DNA from: Deltaproteobacteria bacterium
Lineage (GTDB): Bacteria; Desulfobacterota; Desulfobacteria; C00003060
Assembly: GCA_030667105.1 (NCBI GenBank)
Contig: DAOUWN010000011.1
Location: 1-14,939 of the forward strand
Direction: 5' to 3'
Length of the DNA: 14,939 nucleotides
Shown piece after piece: positions 6,374 to 14,250 of this stretch. The stretch's first letter is position 1, and every line of letters starts with the position of its first letter. A model generated the notes under the pieces. It did not search any database. It was not told the origin of the DNA and was given only the letters and a program-made list of their open reading frames with translations. Position numbers and translations under genes: made by a program.

Positions 6374-6403
6374 CCGGCAAAACGGGCACAACCGGCCAAA
6401 CCG
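6374..6403 (-). repeat. inverted GC-rich 9-nt array before icd
   Basis: CCGGCAAAA, CGGGCACAA, CCGGCCAAA and CCG are spaced exactly 9 bases apart. On the other strand they read TTTGGCCGG-like, matching the array at 6316-6350 in inverted orientation. The array ends 16 bases before the icd start. Confidence 0.6.
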
Positions 6404-6406
6404 AAT

Positions 6407-6412
6407 AAAGGA
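6407..6412 (+). promoter_or_regulatory. ribosome-binding site of icd
   Basis: AAAGGA lies 7 bases before the ATG at 6420 and decides that start. The frame is open up to 6318, but that 34-codon extension is translated repeat array. Confidence 0.75.
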
Positions 6413-6419
6413 AAAACAA

Positions 6420-7664
6420 ATGGACAGTCAAGAAAAACACCAAACTGAAACATGTCAGATCACCACAAGGGCAGACGGCACTCTTCTGGTTCCAGATACC
6501 CCTGTCATTCCATTCATTGAAGGAGATGGCATAGGCCCGGACATCTGGGCTGCTTGCAGTCGAGTTCTGGACCAAGCAGTTGATACAACATACGGTGATC
6601 ATCGCAAGATCACGTGGCTGAAGGTCCTGGCAGGTGAAAAGGCATACGGGCAAACAGGTGAATCGCTTCCCGAGGAGACTCTGCAGGTAATTAAGGATTA
6701 TGTGGTAGCTATCAAGGGGCCATTGACGACACCCGTGGGCAAGGGGATGCGCAGTGTCAATGTGGCGTTGCGACAAAGACTGGACCTGTATGCCTGTATT
6801 CGGCCCATACGGTACATTAAAGGCGTCCCCACCCCGATGAGGCACCCTGAAAGGGTCAACATGGTGGTGTTTAGGGAAAACACAGAAGACGTCTATGCCG
6901 GGATTGAATGGGAGGCCGAAAGCCGTGAGGCCGAGGCGGTGATTTCCTTTCTTAAAGATAATATGGGAATAGATATTGAAAAGGGCTCGGCTATCGGGGT
7001 TAAGCCCATGAGTCGGAGGGCTTCAAGGCGACTTGTGGCAATGGCCATACAGTATGCCTTAGATTATGATCTTGCCAGTGTCACGTTGGTACATAAGGGC
7101 AATATCATGAAATATACGGAAGGAGCTTTCATGAGGTGGGGCTACGAGGCGGCAAGTGAGATTTTTGGGGACCGCATTGTTTTTGAGTCAGATGGCGAGC
7201 TGGAGAACGACGGTCAATCGCCATCGTCTAAGGTAATGATCAAAGACAGGATCGCGGATATGATGTTTCAGCAAGTGCTCCTTCGGCCAGAGTCCTACCA
7301 TGTGATCGCAACTCCCAATCTGAACGGCGACTATCTCTCTGATGCCCTGGCCGCCCAGGTCGGAGGCCTTGGTATGGCGCCCGGGGCCAATATCGGCGAT
7401 ACGTGCGCTGTCTTTGAGGCCACTCACGGAACAGCGCCCAAATATGCAGGCAAGGACAAGGCAAATCCGGTATCGCTGATACTCTCCGGGGTGATGATGC
7501 TGGAGCGTTTGGGGTGGACAGAGGCAGCTTCTGCCATTGAGCAGGCCATACAGAAAAGCATTTCCGATGGCCTCGTGACTTACGATCTGGCCCGTCAGAT
7601 GCCAGGCAGCCGTGAAGTCAGATGCTCTCAATTTGCAGATGCAGTCATAGAACGCATACATTGA
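6420..7664 (+). CDS. icd: isocitrate dehydrogenase, NADP-dependent type
   Basis: The 414-residue enzyme closely follows the E. coli Icd pattern and converts isocitrate to 2-oxoglutarate and CO2 in the TCA cycle. Family segments in order are [36 protein letters not shown] with Ser112 at the position of E. coli Ser113, [33 protein letters not shown] and [17 protein letters not shown]. The coenzyme-determining positions are Lys341, Tyr342, Tyr388 and Arg392, matching the NADP-specific set; the E. coli Val351 position is Ala348. NADP use is therefore predicted from the sequence but untested. No kinase/phosphatase gene is nearby, so control by phosphorylation is not implied. Confidence 0.95.
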   Translation: MDSQEKHQTETCQITTRADGTLLVPDTPVIPFIEGDGIGPDIWAACSRVLDQAVDTTYGDHRKITWLKVLAGEKAYGQTGESLPEETLQVIKDYVVAIKGPLTTPVGKGMRSVNVALRQRLDLYACIRPIRYIKGVPTPMRHPERVNMVVFRENTEDVYAGIEWEAESREAEAVISFLKDNMGIDIEKGSAIGVKPMSRRASRRLVAMAIQYALDYDLASVTLVHKGNIMKYTEGAFMRWGYEAASEIFGDRIVFESDGELENDGQSPSSKVMIKDRIADMMFQQVLLRPESYHVIATPNLNGDYLSDALAAQVGGLGMAPGANIGDTCAVFEATHGTAPKYAGKDKANPVSLILSGVMMLERLGWTEAASAIEQAIQKSISDGLVTYDLARQMPGSREVRCSQFADAVIERIH

Positions 7665-7674
7665 GCATCAGTGC

Positions 7675-7704
7675 AAAATGACCAATGACCGGTGACGAGT
7701 GACC
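7675..7704 (+). repeat. TGACC-type short tandem units after icd
   Basis: ATGACCA, ATGACC, GGTGACG and AGTGACC run in tandem, starting about 11 bases after the icd stop. The first 15 bases (7675-7689) recur exactly at 14241-14255, across the lptE start. The rest of 7705-7785 holds only a weak GGAGG/CCTCC stem (7720-7739). Confidence 0.6.
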
Positions 7705-7785
7705 ATTACGTGTTCTGTTGGAGGGCCTTTCAAGCCTCCTGGGATGGTCGTCAAGCGGCTGCGGGCTGACGGTTCTATGTGAGAT

Positions 7786-8565
7786 ATGGACATTCACCCA
7801 TTCCTGCAAAGATTTTCGCAAGCCTTTCTGGACGCCATTTTCCCGCCTAAATGTCTTATTTGCGGCGCTTTTGATGGATTAGTGCCTGATAACAAGGTTT
7901 CTTCAGATTCCCCGGCTCATGTTACTGCCTCGTACTTTTGTGAAGCCTGCAGAAAAGGCCTTGCCCCTATTGCTTCGCCTTTTTGCTCAAAGTGCGGCCT
8001 TCCCTTTATTTCACGGGAAGGAGAAGATCACACCTGTTCCGAATGCCTAGTGGAAGAAAAGTACTTCAGGAGGGCAAGGGCTTTCGGGGTTTATGACGGG
8101 AGCCTGATGGATGCCATTCATCGATTCAAGTACGCAAAGAGGGCTTCCTTTGCCCGGCCTTTGAGCGCCCTTGTCAGGGTGACGTTCTTTCGGTTCTGGG
8201 ATGTGAACTCCATACACCTCATTGTTCCCGTGCCCTTGCACATGAAGCGTCTGCGAGAAAGGGGATTTAATCAATCCTTTCTCTTGATCAGGAGATGGGC
8301 GAGACAGGAAGGATTGCCCTTTGACGGCCTAACGTTGTCGCGCAGCCGGTGGACAGAGCCTCAGACTGCGTTAAGCCGCAAGGAGCGCCACAAAAACATC
8401 AAGGGCGCTTTTGCTGTCAAAGATCCAGAAAAAATAGTGGGGCAGAAGATTCTCTTGGTGGACGACGTATACACAACAGGATCTACGGTCAACGAGTGTG
8501 CGCGGGTCTTGATGGAAGCCGGTGCGAAGTTTGTGGATGTGCTTACATTGGCACGGGCTCTGTAA
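7786..8565 (+). CDS. comF: ComF family phosphoribosyltransferase-like protein
   Basis: The 259-residue protein has the two-part ComF architecture. The N-terminal zinc-finger region has four CxxC pairs at residues 23/26, 52/55, 67/70 and 84/87. The C-terminal phosphoribosyltransferase-type domain carries VPVPLHMKRLRERGFNQ and the PRPP-binding motif LLVDDVYTTGSTVNE near residues 223-237. Family members with characterised roles take part in DNA uptake and possibly recombination, in the cytoplasm. No other competence genes are in the window, so transformation ability is not implied. The ATG at 7786 has only a weak ribosome-binding site (GTGAG, very close). The gene is followed by a 104-base gap. 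Confidence 0.92.
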   Translation: MDIHPFLQRFSQAFLDAIFPPKCLICGAFDGLVPDNKVSSDSPAHVTASYFCEACRKGLAPIASPFCSKCGLPFISREGEDHTCSECLVEEKYFRRARAFGVYDGSLMDAIHRFKYAKRASFARPLSALVRVTFFRFWDVNSIHLIVPVPLHMKRLRERGFNQSFLLIRRWARQEGLPFDGLTLSRSRWTEPQTALSRKERHKNIKGAFAVKDPEKIVGQKILLVDDVYTTGSTVNECARVLMEAGAKFVDVLTLARAL

Positions 8566-8594
8566 GGAAGGCCTAATTTATTGGCCGATGAACT

Positions 8595-8613
8595 TGTTCA
8601 AGCGCCTTGAACA
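8595..8613 (+). repeat. perfect 8-bp hairpin between comF and the amidohydrolase gene
   Basis: TGTTCAAG (8595-8602), loop CGC, and CTTGAACA (8606-8613) form a perfect stem 44 bases before the next ribosome-binding site. No T-run follows, so a terminator is not supported. It could be an operator-like palindrome or an RNA stem. Confidence 0.45.
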
Positions 8614-8669
8614 TGATATCAGCCTGAAGGGATTCTCGATCCTTGGACCGAATTTCAAGGGGATAAAAA

Positions 8670-9458
8670 ATGACGACAGGGATTTTCAGGGTCGGCATTG
8701 TACAGTTTGACGTACGTCTGGGTGACGTTGACTGGAATCTGAGGAGGGCGAGACAACGTATCTCTTTCCTTGCCCGCAGAGGGGCTCAGCTTGTACTGCT
8801 TCCGGAGATGTGGTCCACGGGTTTTGCAAATGAGCGGCTTGAGGAACTGTCCGAGACGACACCAGCAGTTCTTGAAGGGCTGATCCGACTGTCAGAAGAA
8901 CTACACCTTACGATAATTGGTTCCTTGCCTGAAAAAGGGGCAGACGGGATATACAATACCACCTCTGTGGTGGACAGGGACGGATCTGTTGCAGGGAGCT
9001 ATCGCAAGATTCACCTTTTCTCGCCAACCAAGGAGGATCAGTATTTTAGGCCTGGCGACAAAGCGGTTGTCGCAAAGACATCCCTTGGTCCCATAGGCCT
9101 AATGATCTGCTATGACCTGAGATTCCCGGAGCTGTGCCGGTCTCTTGCACTGCAAGGGGCGAAGATAGTGGCTGTTATGGCCCAATGGCCTGCTGTGCGG
9201 GTTGACCACTGGAAAGCCCTTCTCAAGGCCAGGGCCATCGAAAATCAACTTTTTGTCCTAGCCGCAAACCGGTGTGGCGGGGATGGCGACCTGATTTATG
9301 GAGGTCATTCCCGGATCATATCCCCGGGGGGAGATGTTCTGGCAAGGGCCGGAAAAGATTCAGCATCCCTTTCAGCCTCCATTGATCTGCGTTTGGTAGA
9401 AAGAGCGAGAAAACAGATTCCGTGTTTGCAGGCACGGATGCCTGAAGCCTATGGGTGA
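8670..9458 (+). CDS. nitrilase-superfamily carbon-nitrogen hydrolase
   Basis: The 262-residue protein has the nitrilase-fold catalytic triad: Glu46 in LLPEMWSTGF, Lys113 in YRKIHLFSP, and Cys147 in LMICYDLRFPEL. The PEMWSTGF form and the length resemble the omega-amidase-like branch (YafV/MtnU type), which hydrolyses amides such as 2-oxoglutaramate or 2-oxosuccinamate. That substrate call is inference, since superfamily members are hard to separate by eye. The start is supported by AAGGGGA (8657-8663), 6 bases before ATG. The stop overlaps the rfaE2 start by 8 bases (ATGGGTGA), so the two are probably translated together. No signal peptide is seen, so it is likely cytoplasmic. Confidence 0.9.
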   Translation: MTTGIFRVGIVQFDVRLGDVDWNLRRARQRISFLARRGAQLVLLPEMWSTGFANERLEELSETTPAVLEGLIRLSEELHLTIIGSLPEKGADGIYNTTSVVDRDGSVAGSYRKIHLFSPTKEDQYFRPGDKAVVAKTSLGPIGLMICYDLRFPELCRSLALQGAKIVAVMAQWPAVRVDHWKALLKARAIENQLFVLAANRCGGDGDLIYGGHSRIISPGGDVLARAGKDSASLSASIDLRLVERARKQIPCLQARMPEAYG

Positions 9459-9939
9459 GAAGATCATCAAGAGAGAAGGGCTTGCAGGGAACGTGCAGGC
9501 CTTGAAAAGGGCGGGTAAGACAATTGTCTTTACCAATGGCTGCTTTGATCTGCTTCATATAGGTCATATTCGGTATTTGAAGTCTGCCAAGGCAGAAGGG
9601 GATGTTCTTTTGGTGGGGCTCAATTCTGATCGCTCGGTTCGCCAGATCAAAGGGCCAGCACGGCCCATAGTTTCTGAGAATGAGCGTGCCGAGATTCTGG
9701 CATCTCTGGCTTGTGTTGATTTTGTTACCTTTTTTGACGAGCCAGACCCCTTGGCGACAATCCAGGTCCTGATGCCGGACGTCCTGGTAAAGGGTGCGGA
9801 CTGGGAAAAGGATGCCATTGTGGGAAAAGATGTCGTGGAAGCAAACGGCGGGCGAGTGGTTCGCATTCCGGTGACAGAAGGGGCCTCCACCAGCAGAATC
9901 ATCGAAAAGATCCTGGCCCTGAGATTTGAAAGACGTTAG
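9451..9939 (+). CDS. rfaE2: D-glycero-beta-D-manno-heptose 1-phosphate adenylyltransferase
   Basis: The 162-residue protein corresponds to the stand-alone cytidylyltransferase-like domain of HldE (RfaE2). It transfers AMP from ATP to heptose 1-phosphate on the route to ADP-heptose for the LPS inner core. The nucleotide-binding motif TNGCFDLLHIGH carries the HIGH sequence at residues 36-39, followed by GLNSDRSVRQIKGPARPIV. PDVLVKGADW and GASTSRIIEKI near the C-terminus are typical of the family. The kinase half (RfaE1) is not in the window. The start overlaps the preceding hydrolase gene by 8 bases. The gene supports an LPS-bearing cell envelope, in line with lptE further on. Confidence 0.93.
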   Translation: MGEKIIKREGLAGNVQALKRAGKTIVFTNGCFDLLHIGHIRYLKSAKAEGDVLLVGLNSDRSVRQIKGPARPIVSENERAEILASLACVDFVTFFDEPDPLATIQVLMPDVLVKGADWEKDAIVGKDVVEANGGRVVRIPVTEGASTSRIIEKILALRFERR

Positions 9940-9999
9940 AGGTCCTCCAACCTCCGACATCAGCATGGGAAGCTGGTGAGAGAATTCCGTATTCGGCTC

Positions 10000-10809
10000 A
10001 TGAAACAACTACTTCAGGAAAAAGTAAGAGTCCTACACAATATGGAGGTCGGGCCAGTCCACTTCAGGATGGGCTTGGCCTTTGCTGAGTTGGCCAGGAT
10101 CACCCGGCCAGGGCAGTTCGTTATGGTGAGGGTTCACGACAGGCCTATCCCACTGCTGCGTCGGCCCTTTTCTGTGCACAGGCGCCTTGTTAAAGGCAAT
10201 GAGATTTTGGGATTTGAACTGCTGTATAAGGTCGTAGGAAAAGGTACTCAGGCCATGTCTGAGCTCAAGTCCGGGGATGTTATAGACGTCCTGGGTCCTC
10301 TGGGAAAGGGCTTTTCTTGTCCCGAGGGCGTGTGCGACGTTTTCCTTGTGGCGGGCGGTGTTGGCGTGGCTTCGCTTTACTATCTTGCGCGTTATCTTGC
10401 TGAGCTCAACTCGGTCAAGTCCACGGTTTTTCTTGGAGGGCGTTCTGCTGCTGATGTCTTATGTCAAGAAGAACTCCAGTCCATGGGCGCTACGGTTCGC
10501 ATCACAACGGAAGACTGTAGTCTGGGTGAAAGGGGCCTTGTCACATCGCTGGTTCAAAAGGCCCTGGAAGTTGATGAAAAACCGGATATGATCTATGCCT
10601 GTGGGCCCCAGGCCATGCTTAAGGCAGTCAGTGAAATAGCAGGCGCCCATGATGTGCCATGTCAGATTTCCCTGGAGTCGGCCATGGCCTGTGGTTTTGG
10701 AGTGTGCCTGGGATGTGCTGTGGGAAAGGCTGGGAACCGTGGAGCCTACCTTCATGTCTGCACAGACGGGCCGGTTTTTGACTGCCGTGATGTCTTAATC
10801 GATGCTTGA
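10000..10809 (+). CDS. pyrK: dihydroorotate dehydrogenase electron transfer subunit
   Basis: This is a roughly 269-residue iron-sulfur flavoprotein subunit that passes electrons from dihydroorotate dehydrogenase B to NAD+. FAD-binding segments are PGQFVMVRV (37-45), RRPFSVH (around 54-60) and DVLGPLGKGF, followed by an NAD-binding domain with LVAGGVGVASLYYLAR and ACGPQAML. The [2Fe-2S] ligands are Cys231, Cys236, Cys239 and Cys254 (C-x4-C-x2-C-x14-C). The frame is open from a GTG at 9976, which has GGGA 5 bases before it. ATG 10000 is chosen by family alignment, so the start is uncertain by 8 codons. The catalytic partner pyrD does not follow, as the next 335 bases are non-coding. Confidence 0.9.
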   Translation: MKQLLQEKVRVLHNMEVGPVHFRMGLAFAELARITRPGQFVMVRVHDRPIPLLRRPFSVHRRLVKGNEILGFELLYKVVGKGTQAMSELKSGDVIDVLGPLGKGFSCPEGVCDVFLVAGGVGVASLYYLARYLAELNSVKSTVFLGGRSAADVLCQEELQSMGATVRITTEDCSLGERGLVTSLVQKALEVDEKPDMIYACGPQAMLKAVSEIAGAHDVPCQISLESAMACGFGVCLGCAVGKAGNRGAYLHVCTDGPVFDCRDVLIDA

Positions 10810-10976
10810 CAAGATTCGTGTGTTTGCCGTGTGAAACCCCCAGGCGATTCTATTGCTCTTTGAACGATGTTGTGGCACAGATAGTGCTTGACCGAAAACC
10901 CCGCTTTTGCGGTCAAAAATCCGAAATCCGTGATGTTCTCAAGGCGTCAGCCGCAAACAATGACAGAAATAAAAAT

Positions 10977-11072
10977 GCTCCAATGACAAAAACATAGAGT
11001 TTCCAAGAAGTTTGGTTTCGGTCATTTTGTATTCGAATTTGTTTCGAATTTCGTGTTTCGACATTCGGATTT
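10977..11072 (-). repeat. AT-rich palindromic repeat, copy upstream of leuS
   Basis: The left part has CAATGACAAAAACA (10981-10994). The right part has TTCGAATTTGTTTCGAATTT and ACATTCGGATTTTG. Bases 11031-11053 are an exact 23-base reverse complement of 13878-13900, in the copy downstream of leuS. Confidence 0.65.
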
Positions 11073-11100
11073 TGCCTGAACATGGCTTTCCGTTCAGGCA
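11073..11100 (+). repeat. 9-bp hairpin in the leuS leader
   Basis: TGCCTGAAC and GTTCAGGCA form a perfect stem around a 10-nt loop (11082-11091), 45 bases before the leuS ATG. No T-run and no T-box features are seen, so its role is unknown. Confidence 0.5.
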
Positions 11101-11144
11101 CTAGGTAGTGCTAAATCGTTTGAGTTTCTCCGAAGAGAGGGGCT

Positions 11145-13736
11145 ATGCAGAAAGAATACAATCCTGAGTTTGTGGAATTGAAGTGGCATAAAATCTGGGA
11201 CGAGAAGCAATTGCTGCGGGTCAAGGAAGAGCCGGAAAAGGAAAAATACTACCTCCTTGAGATGTTTCCCTATCCCTCGGGCAACATCCATATGGGACAT
11301 GTGCGTAACTACACGATTGGCGACGTCGTGGCCCGATACAAGCGCATGCGGGGATACAATGTTCTTCATCCCATGGGATGGGATGCCTTTGGGATGCCGG
11401 CGGAAAATGCGGCCATTGCTCACCAGGTGCATCCGGCCGGATGGACGTATCAGAACATCGGCACCATGAGGTCCCAGCTCAAACGACTTGGGTTTAGCTA
11501 TGACTGGGACCGTGAGCTGGCTACATGTAAGCCTGAGTACTACCGTTGGGAACAGTGGCTATTTGTGAAGATGTTCGAGAAGGGAATGGTTTACAGGAAA
11601 AAATCCTCCGTGAACTGGTGCGAAACCTGCCAAACAGTGCTTGCCAATGAGCAGGTGGAGGCGGGTGTATGCTGGCGTTGCGGCGAAGATGTAACCCAAA
11701 GGGATCTGGACCAATGGTTTTTCCGTATTACGGATTTTGCTGATGACCTTCTGGCATATTGTGACCGCCTGCCGGCGTGGCCCGACAAGGTTGTGACCAT
11801 GCAAAAGAACTGGATCGGAAAGAGCGTTGGCGCTGAGATCCATTTTCCCCTCGAAAACGGCGACGGCTACATCCCGGTCTTCACCACACGTCAGGACACG
11901 GTATTCGGCGCCACATTCATGGTTATGGCTCCGGAACATCCAATGGTTGCGACACTTGCTGCTGGAACCGACCAGGAAGAAAAGGTGAGGACCTTTGTTG
12001 AGCGTATGCGCCGGCAGGACAAGGCCAAACGGACCTCTGACGATTATGAAAAGGAGGGGGTTTTTGTGGGGGCCAATTGCATCAACCCCTTTACCAAGCG
12101 TCAGATGCCCGTCTTTACAGCCAACTTTGCCCTGATGGAATATGGAACCGGCGCGGTGATGGCAGTCCCGGCCCATGACCAGCGGGATTTTGAGTTTGCG
12201 CGAAAATATGGGCTGGATATCATTGTGGTGATTCAACCCAAGGGCGAAACACTGGTCCATGAGACCATGGCCGAAGCCTATGTAGGGGAGGGGGTATTGG
12301 TTCGTTCAGGACACTTTGACGGATTGGAAAATATTAAGGCCCTTGGTGACATTGCGGATTATCTGGAAGAGAAAGGGCTTGGCAAAAGGGCGGTTAATTT
12401 CAGGCTCAGGGATTGGGGGATCTCACGTCAAAGGTATTGGGGTACGCCTATCCCCATCATCTACTGTGACAAGTGCGGTGTTGTGCCTGTTGCGGAGAAA
12501 GACCTCCCCGTAATACTGCCTGAAGAAGCTGAGATGCTGGAAGGGGGAAAGACCCCTCTTCCTATGCTGGAAGACTTTGTGAACACTGAGTGTCCCAAGT
12601 GCGGAAATCCTGATGCCCGTCGTGAGACTGATACCATGGATACCTTCGTTGAATCATCGTGGTATTTTGAACGCTATTGCAGTCCCCAGCATTCTGACGG
12701 GATGTTTGACAAGAAGGCCGTTAGGTACTGGATGCCGGTGGACCAGTATATCGGCGGTGTTGAACATGCGATCCTTCATCTTCTTTACTCGCGCTATTTT
12801 ACTCGTGTTCTCAATGAGTTCGGGCTAGTTGATTACAAGGAGCCCTTTACCAGGCTCCTGACCCAGGGGATGGTTTGCAAGGAAACCATCAAATGTCCTG
12901 AACATGGTTTTTTGTATCCTGAAGAGGTCATTACCAAGGAAGACGGGCAGACGTGCGAGCATTGCGGGGGGCAGGTTGAGGTTGGGCGGATCGAAAAGAT
13001 GTCCAAGTCAAAAAAGAACGTGGTTGATCCCAATGCTCTTATAGAGAGATATGGGGCTGATACGCTCAGGCTCTTTTGCCTTTTTGCAGCGCCTCCGGAA
13101 AGAGACCTTGACTGGAGCGATCAAGGTGTGGAAGGGGCCTATCGGTTTCTGAACAGGGTATGGCGCTTGGTGGCAGAGCATCTGGACCAGGTGAAAGACG
13201 CTCAAGTTTTTGACGGGGGCAAAGAGCTTGTCGGCGATTTGAGGGCCCTACATAGAAAAAACCACCAAACCATTAAACGGGTCACAAACGACATTGAGAC
13301 AAGGTTTCATTTTAATACGGCTATCAGTGCCGTTATGGAGCTGGTGAACAGCATACAGGCTTCAAAAGAAAAAGTCCTTTCCGATCCTGCCGGGCCGGCC
13401 GTGTTGCGGTCCGCTCTTGAGACCATCGTTGTCCTGCTGTCGCCAATTGTTCCGCATTTTGCTGACGAATTATGGGAGACCCTTGGCCACTCTGGAAGTG
13501 TGCTTGAGATTGCCTGGCCAGCTTACATGGAGGACGCCATTGAGGAAGACCGGATCCTCATAGTTGTGCAGGTAAACGGCAAAGTTCGGAGTAGATTTTA
13601 CATAGCAGCAGATGCTGACGAAAAAACGATGAAGGAGACAGCTCTGGCCGATGACAGGGTTGTGGCCCGCATCGCGGGTCGGCCAGCGAAAAAAGTTATC
13701 GTGGTACAAAAGAAGCTTGTGAATATCGTGGTGTAG
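11145..13736 (+). CDS. leuS: leucyl-tRNA synthetase
   Basis: The 863-residue class I synthetase charges tRNA-Leu in the cytoplasm and is full length for bacteria. The HIGH-type signature is HMGH at residues 49-52, and the KMSKS signature is at 618-622. A zinc-binding insertion is visible as [14 protein letters not shown] with CWRCG. The CP1 editing domain includes [20 protein letters not shown] and [29 protein letters not shown] and the C-terminal NGKVRSRF segment match the family. The ATG at 11145 follows GAGAGGGG (11135-11142), close to the start. The leuS-lptE order is the same as in E. coli. The gene is bracketed by inverted copies of an AT-rich repeat. Confidence 0.97.
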   Translation: MQKEYNPEFVELKWHKIWDEKQLLRVKEEPEKEKYYLLEMFPYPSGNIHMGHVRNYTIGDVVARYKRMRGYNVLHPMGWDAFGMPAENAAIAHQVHPAGWTYQNIGTMRSQLKRLGFSYDWDRELATCKPEYYRWEQWLFVKMFEKGMVYRKKSSVNWCETCQTVLANEQVEAGVCWRCGEDVTQRDLDQWFFRITDFADDLLAYCDRLPAWPDKVVTMQKNWIGKSVGAEIHFPLENGDGYIPVFTTRQDTVFGATFMVMAPEHPMVATLAAGTDQEEKVRTFVERMRRQDKAKRTSDDYEKEGVFVGANCINPFTKRQMPVFTANFALMEYGTGAVMAVPAHDQRDFEFARKYGLDIIVVIQPKGETLVHETMAEAYVGEGVLVRSGHFDGLENIKALGDIADYLEEKGLGKRAVNFRLRDWGISRQRYWGTPIPIIYCDKCGVVPVAEKDLPVILPEEAEMLEGGKTPLPMLEDFVNTECPKCGNPDARRETDTMDTFVESSWYFERYCSPQHSDGMFDKKAVRYWMPVDQYIGGVEHAILHLLYSRYFTRVLNEFGLVDYKEPFTRLLTQGMVCKETIKCPEHGFLYPEEVITKEDGQTCEHCGGQVEVGRIEKMSKSKKNVVDPNALIERYGADTLRLFCLFAAPPERDLDWSDQGVEGAYRFLNRVWRLVAEHLDQVKDAQVFDGGKELVGDLRALHRKNHQTIKRVTNDIETRFHFNTAISAVMELVNSIQASKEKVLSDPAGPAVLRSALETIVVLLSPIVPHFADELWETLGHSGSVLEIAWPAYMEDAIEEDRILIVVQVNGKVRSRFYIAADADEKTMKETALADDRVVARIAGRPAKKVIVVQKKLVNIVV

Positions 13737-13872
13737 TACCAGCTATTGCTCCGTCTCATAAACTCTGCATCTTGAAATGGCAAAATGAAATATCGCAGAA
13801 GTACATACATTTCATCCATCTGTCAGAGACGGGGAAACTCGTGCTGTCTTCAAGCCGTCAGGCGCAAATTGG

Positions 13873-14008
13873 AATATCGAAATTCGAAACAAATTCGAAT
13901 GACAAAAATATCAATGACCAAAACATTAAAAGACACAGGGCTAAACTTCTTTTGTATATTTTGAATTTTGAGCATTTGAATTTTGATATTGTTTCGGATT
14001 TCGATATT
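13873..14008 (+). repeat. AT-rich palindromic repeat, copy downstream of leuS
   Basis: AATATCGAAATTCGAAACAA (13873-13892) matches the reverse complement of 13989-14008 at 19 of 20 bases. The centre contains CAATGACCAAAACA, close to the word in the upstream leuS copy. The two copies are in inverted orientation around leuS. Confidence 0.75.
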
Positions 14009-14134
14009 CGGATTTTGACAGCCGTTATGATGCTCCGGCAACATGTTGAATTGCCAAAATCGAATACAGAACTTTTGGGACAGCGCACTATCAGGTGTCA
14101 GATGCTGGTTGCTGGATACTTGATTGGGTAGAAC

Positions 14135-14169
14135 AAATGCCTAAAATGAGCTAAAATACCTAAAATGCT
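14135..14169 (+). repeat. TGCCTAAAA-type array before lptE
   Basis: AAATGCCTAAAA, TGAGCTAAAA, TACCTAAAA and TGCTT form the fourth clear array of this family, in direct orientation as at 4213. No inverted partner is seen between it and lptE. Confidence 0.8.
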
Positions 14170-14177
14170 TGTAACGT

Positions 14178-14239
14178 CGTGTCCGTTAAGCGTGCCTGTG
14201 GTCTTATAAATACGGACACGGACACGAATCACGGACACG
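14178..14239 (+). repeat. ACGGACACG iterons with inverted copy
   Basis: CGTGTCCGT (14178-14186) is the perfect reverse complement of ACGGACACG at 14212-14220, which recurs at 14231-14239 with an extra GACACG (14221-14226) between. A 9-bp hairpin with a 25-nt loop is possible. It lies directly upstream of lptE. Confidence 0.6.
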
Positions 14240-14250
14240 GAAAATGACCA

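Larger units (their letters stand above)
10810..11144. other. non-coding gap between pyrK and leuS
   Basis: No credible gene is seen. The gap contains a stem TGACCGAAAA (10889-10898) with TTTT-G-CGGTCA (10905-10915), one copy of an AT-rich palindromic repeat (about 10977-11072), and a 9-bp perfect hairpin, TGCCTGAAC (11073-11081) with GTTCAGGCA (11092-11100), 45 bases before leuS. None is followed by a T-run. No promoter was identified with confidence, although leuS probably has its own. Confidence 0.6.
13737..14250. other. 514-base repeat-rich gap between leuS and lptE
   Basis: No convincing gene is seen. An open frame of 119 codons (13772-14131) crosses the region, but most of it is translated palindromic repeat and its composition is unlike the neighbouring genes. 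Contents in order: AT-rich palindrome (13873-14008); a TGCTGG/CTGGATAC-type stretch (about 14098-14122); a TGCCTAAAA array (14135-14169); ACGGACACG iterons with an inverted copy (14178-14239); and a TGACC unit at the lptE start (14241-14255). Confidence 0.65.

Noticed and set aside
6318..6419. 34-codon N-terminal extension of icd
   Set aside because: It is translated repeat array. The ATG at 6420 has a good ribosome-binding site and gives a normal Icd length.
10802..10834. remnant of pyrD (MLDKIRVFAV)
   Set aside because: Only a three-residue resemblance to a PyrD start, and no PyrD-like sequence in any frame of the following 300 bases.
10889..11100. T-box or leucine attenuator upstream of leuS
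   Set aside because: No T-box core motif, no leader peptide with Leu codons and no terminator with T-run were seen.
10913..11101. 62-codon minus-strand frame with a hydrophobic stretch
   Set aside because: It is derived from the AT-rich palindromic repeat; the hydrophobic run comes from repeat sequence, not a membrane protein.
13772..14131. 119-codon open frame on the plus strand after leuS
   Set aside because: Most of it is a translated AT-rich palindrome, as shown by the matching repeat upstream of leuS. It has no recognisable domain or ribosome-binding site.
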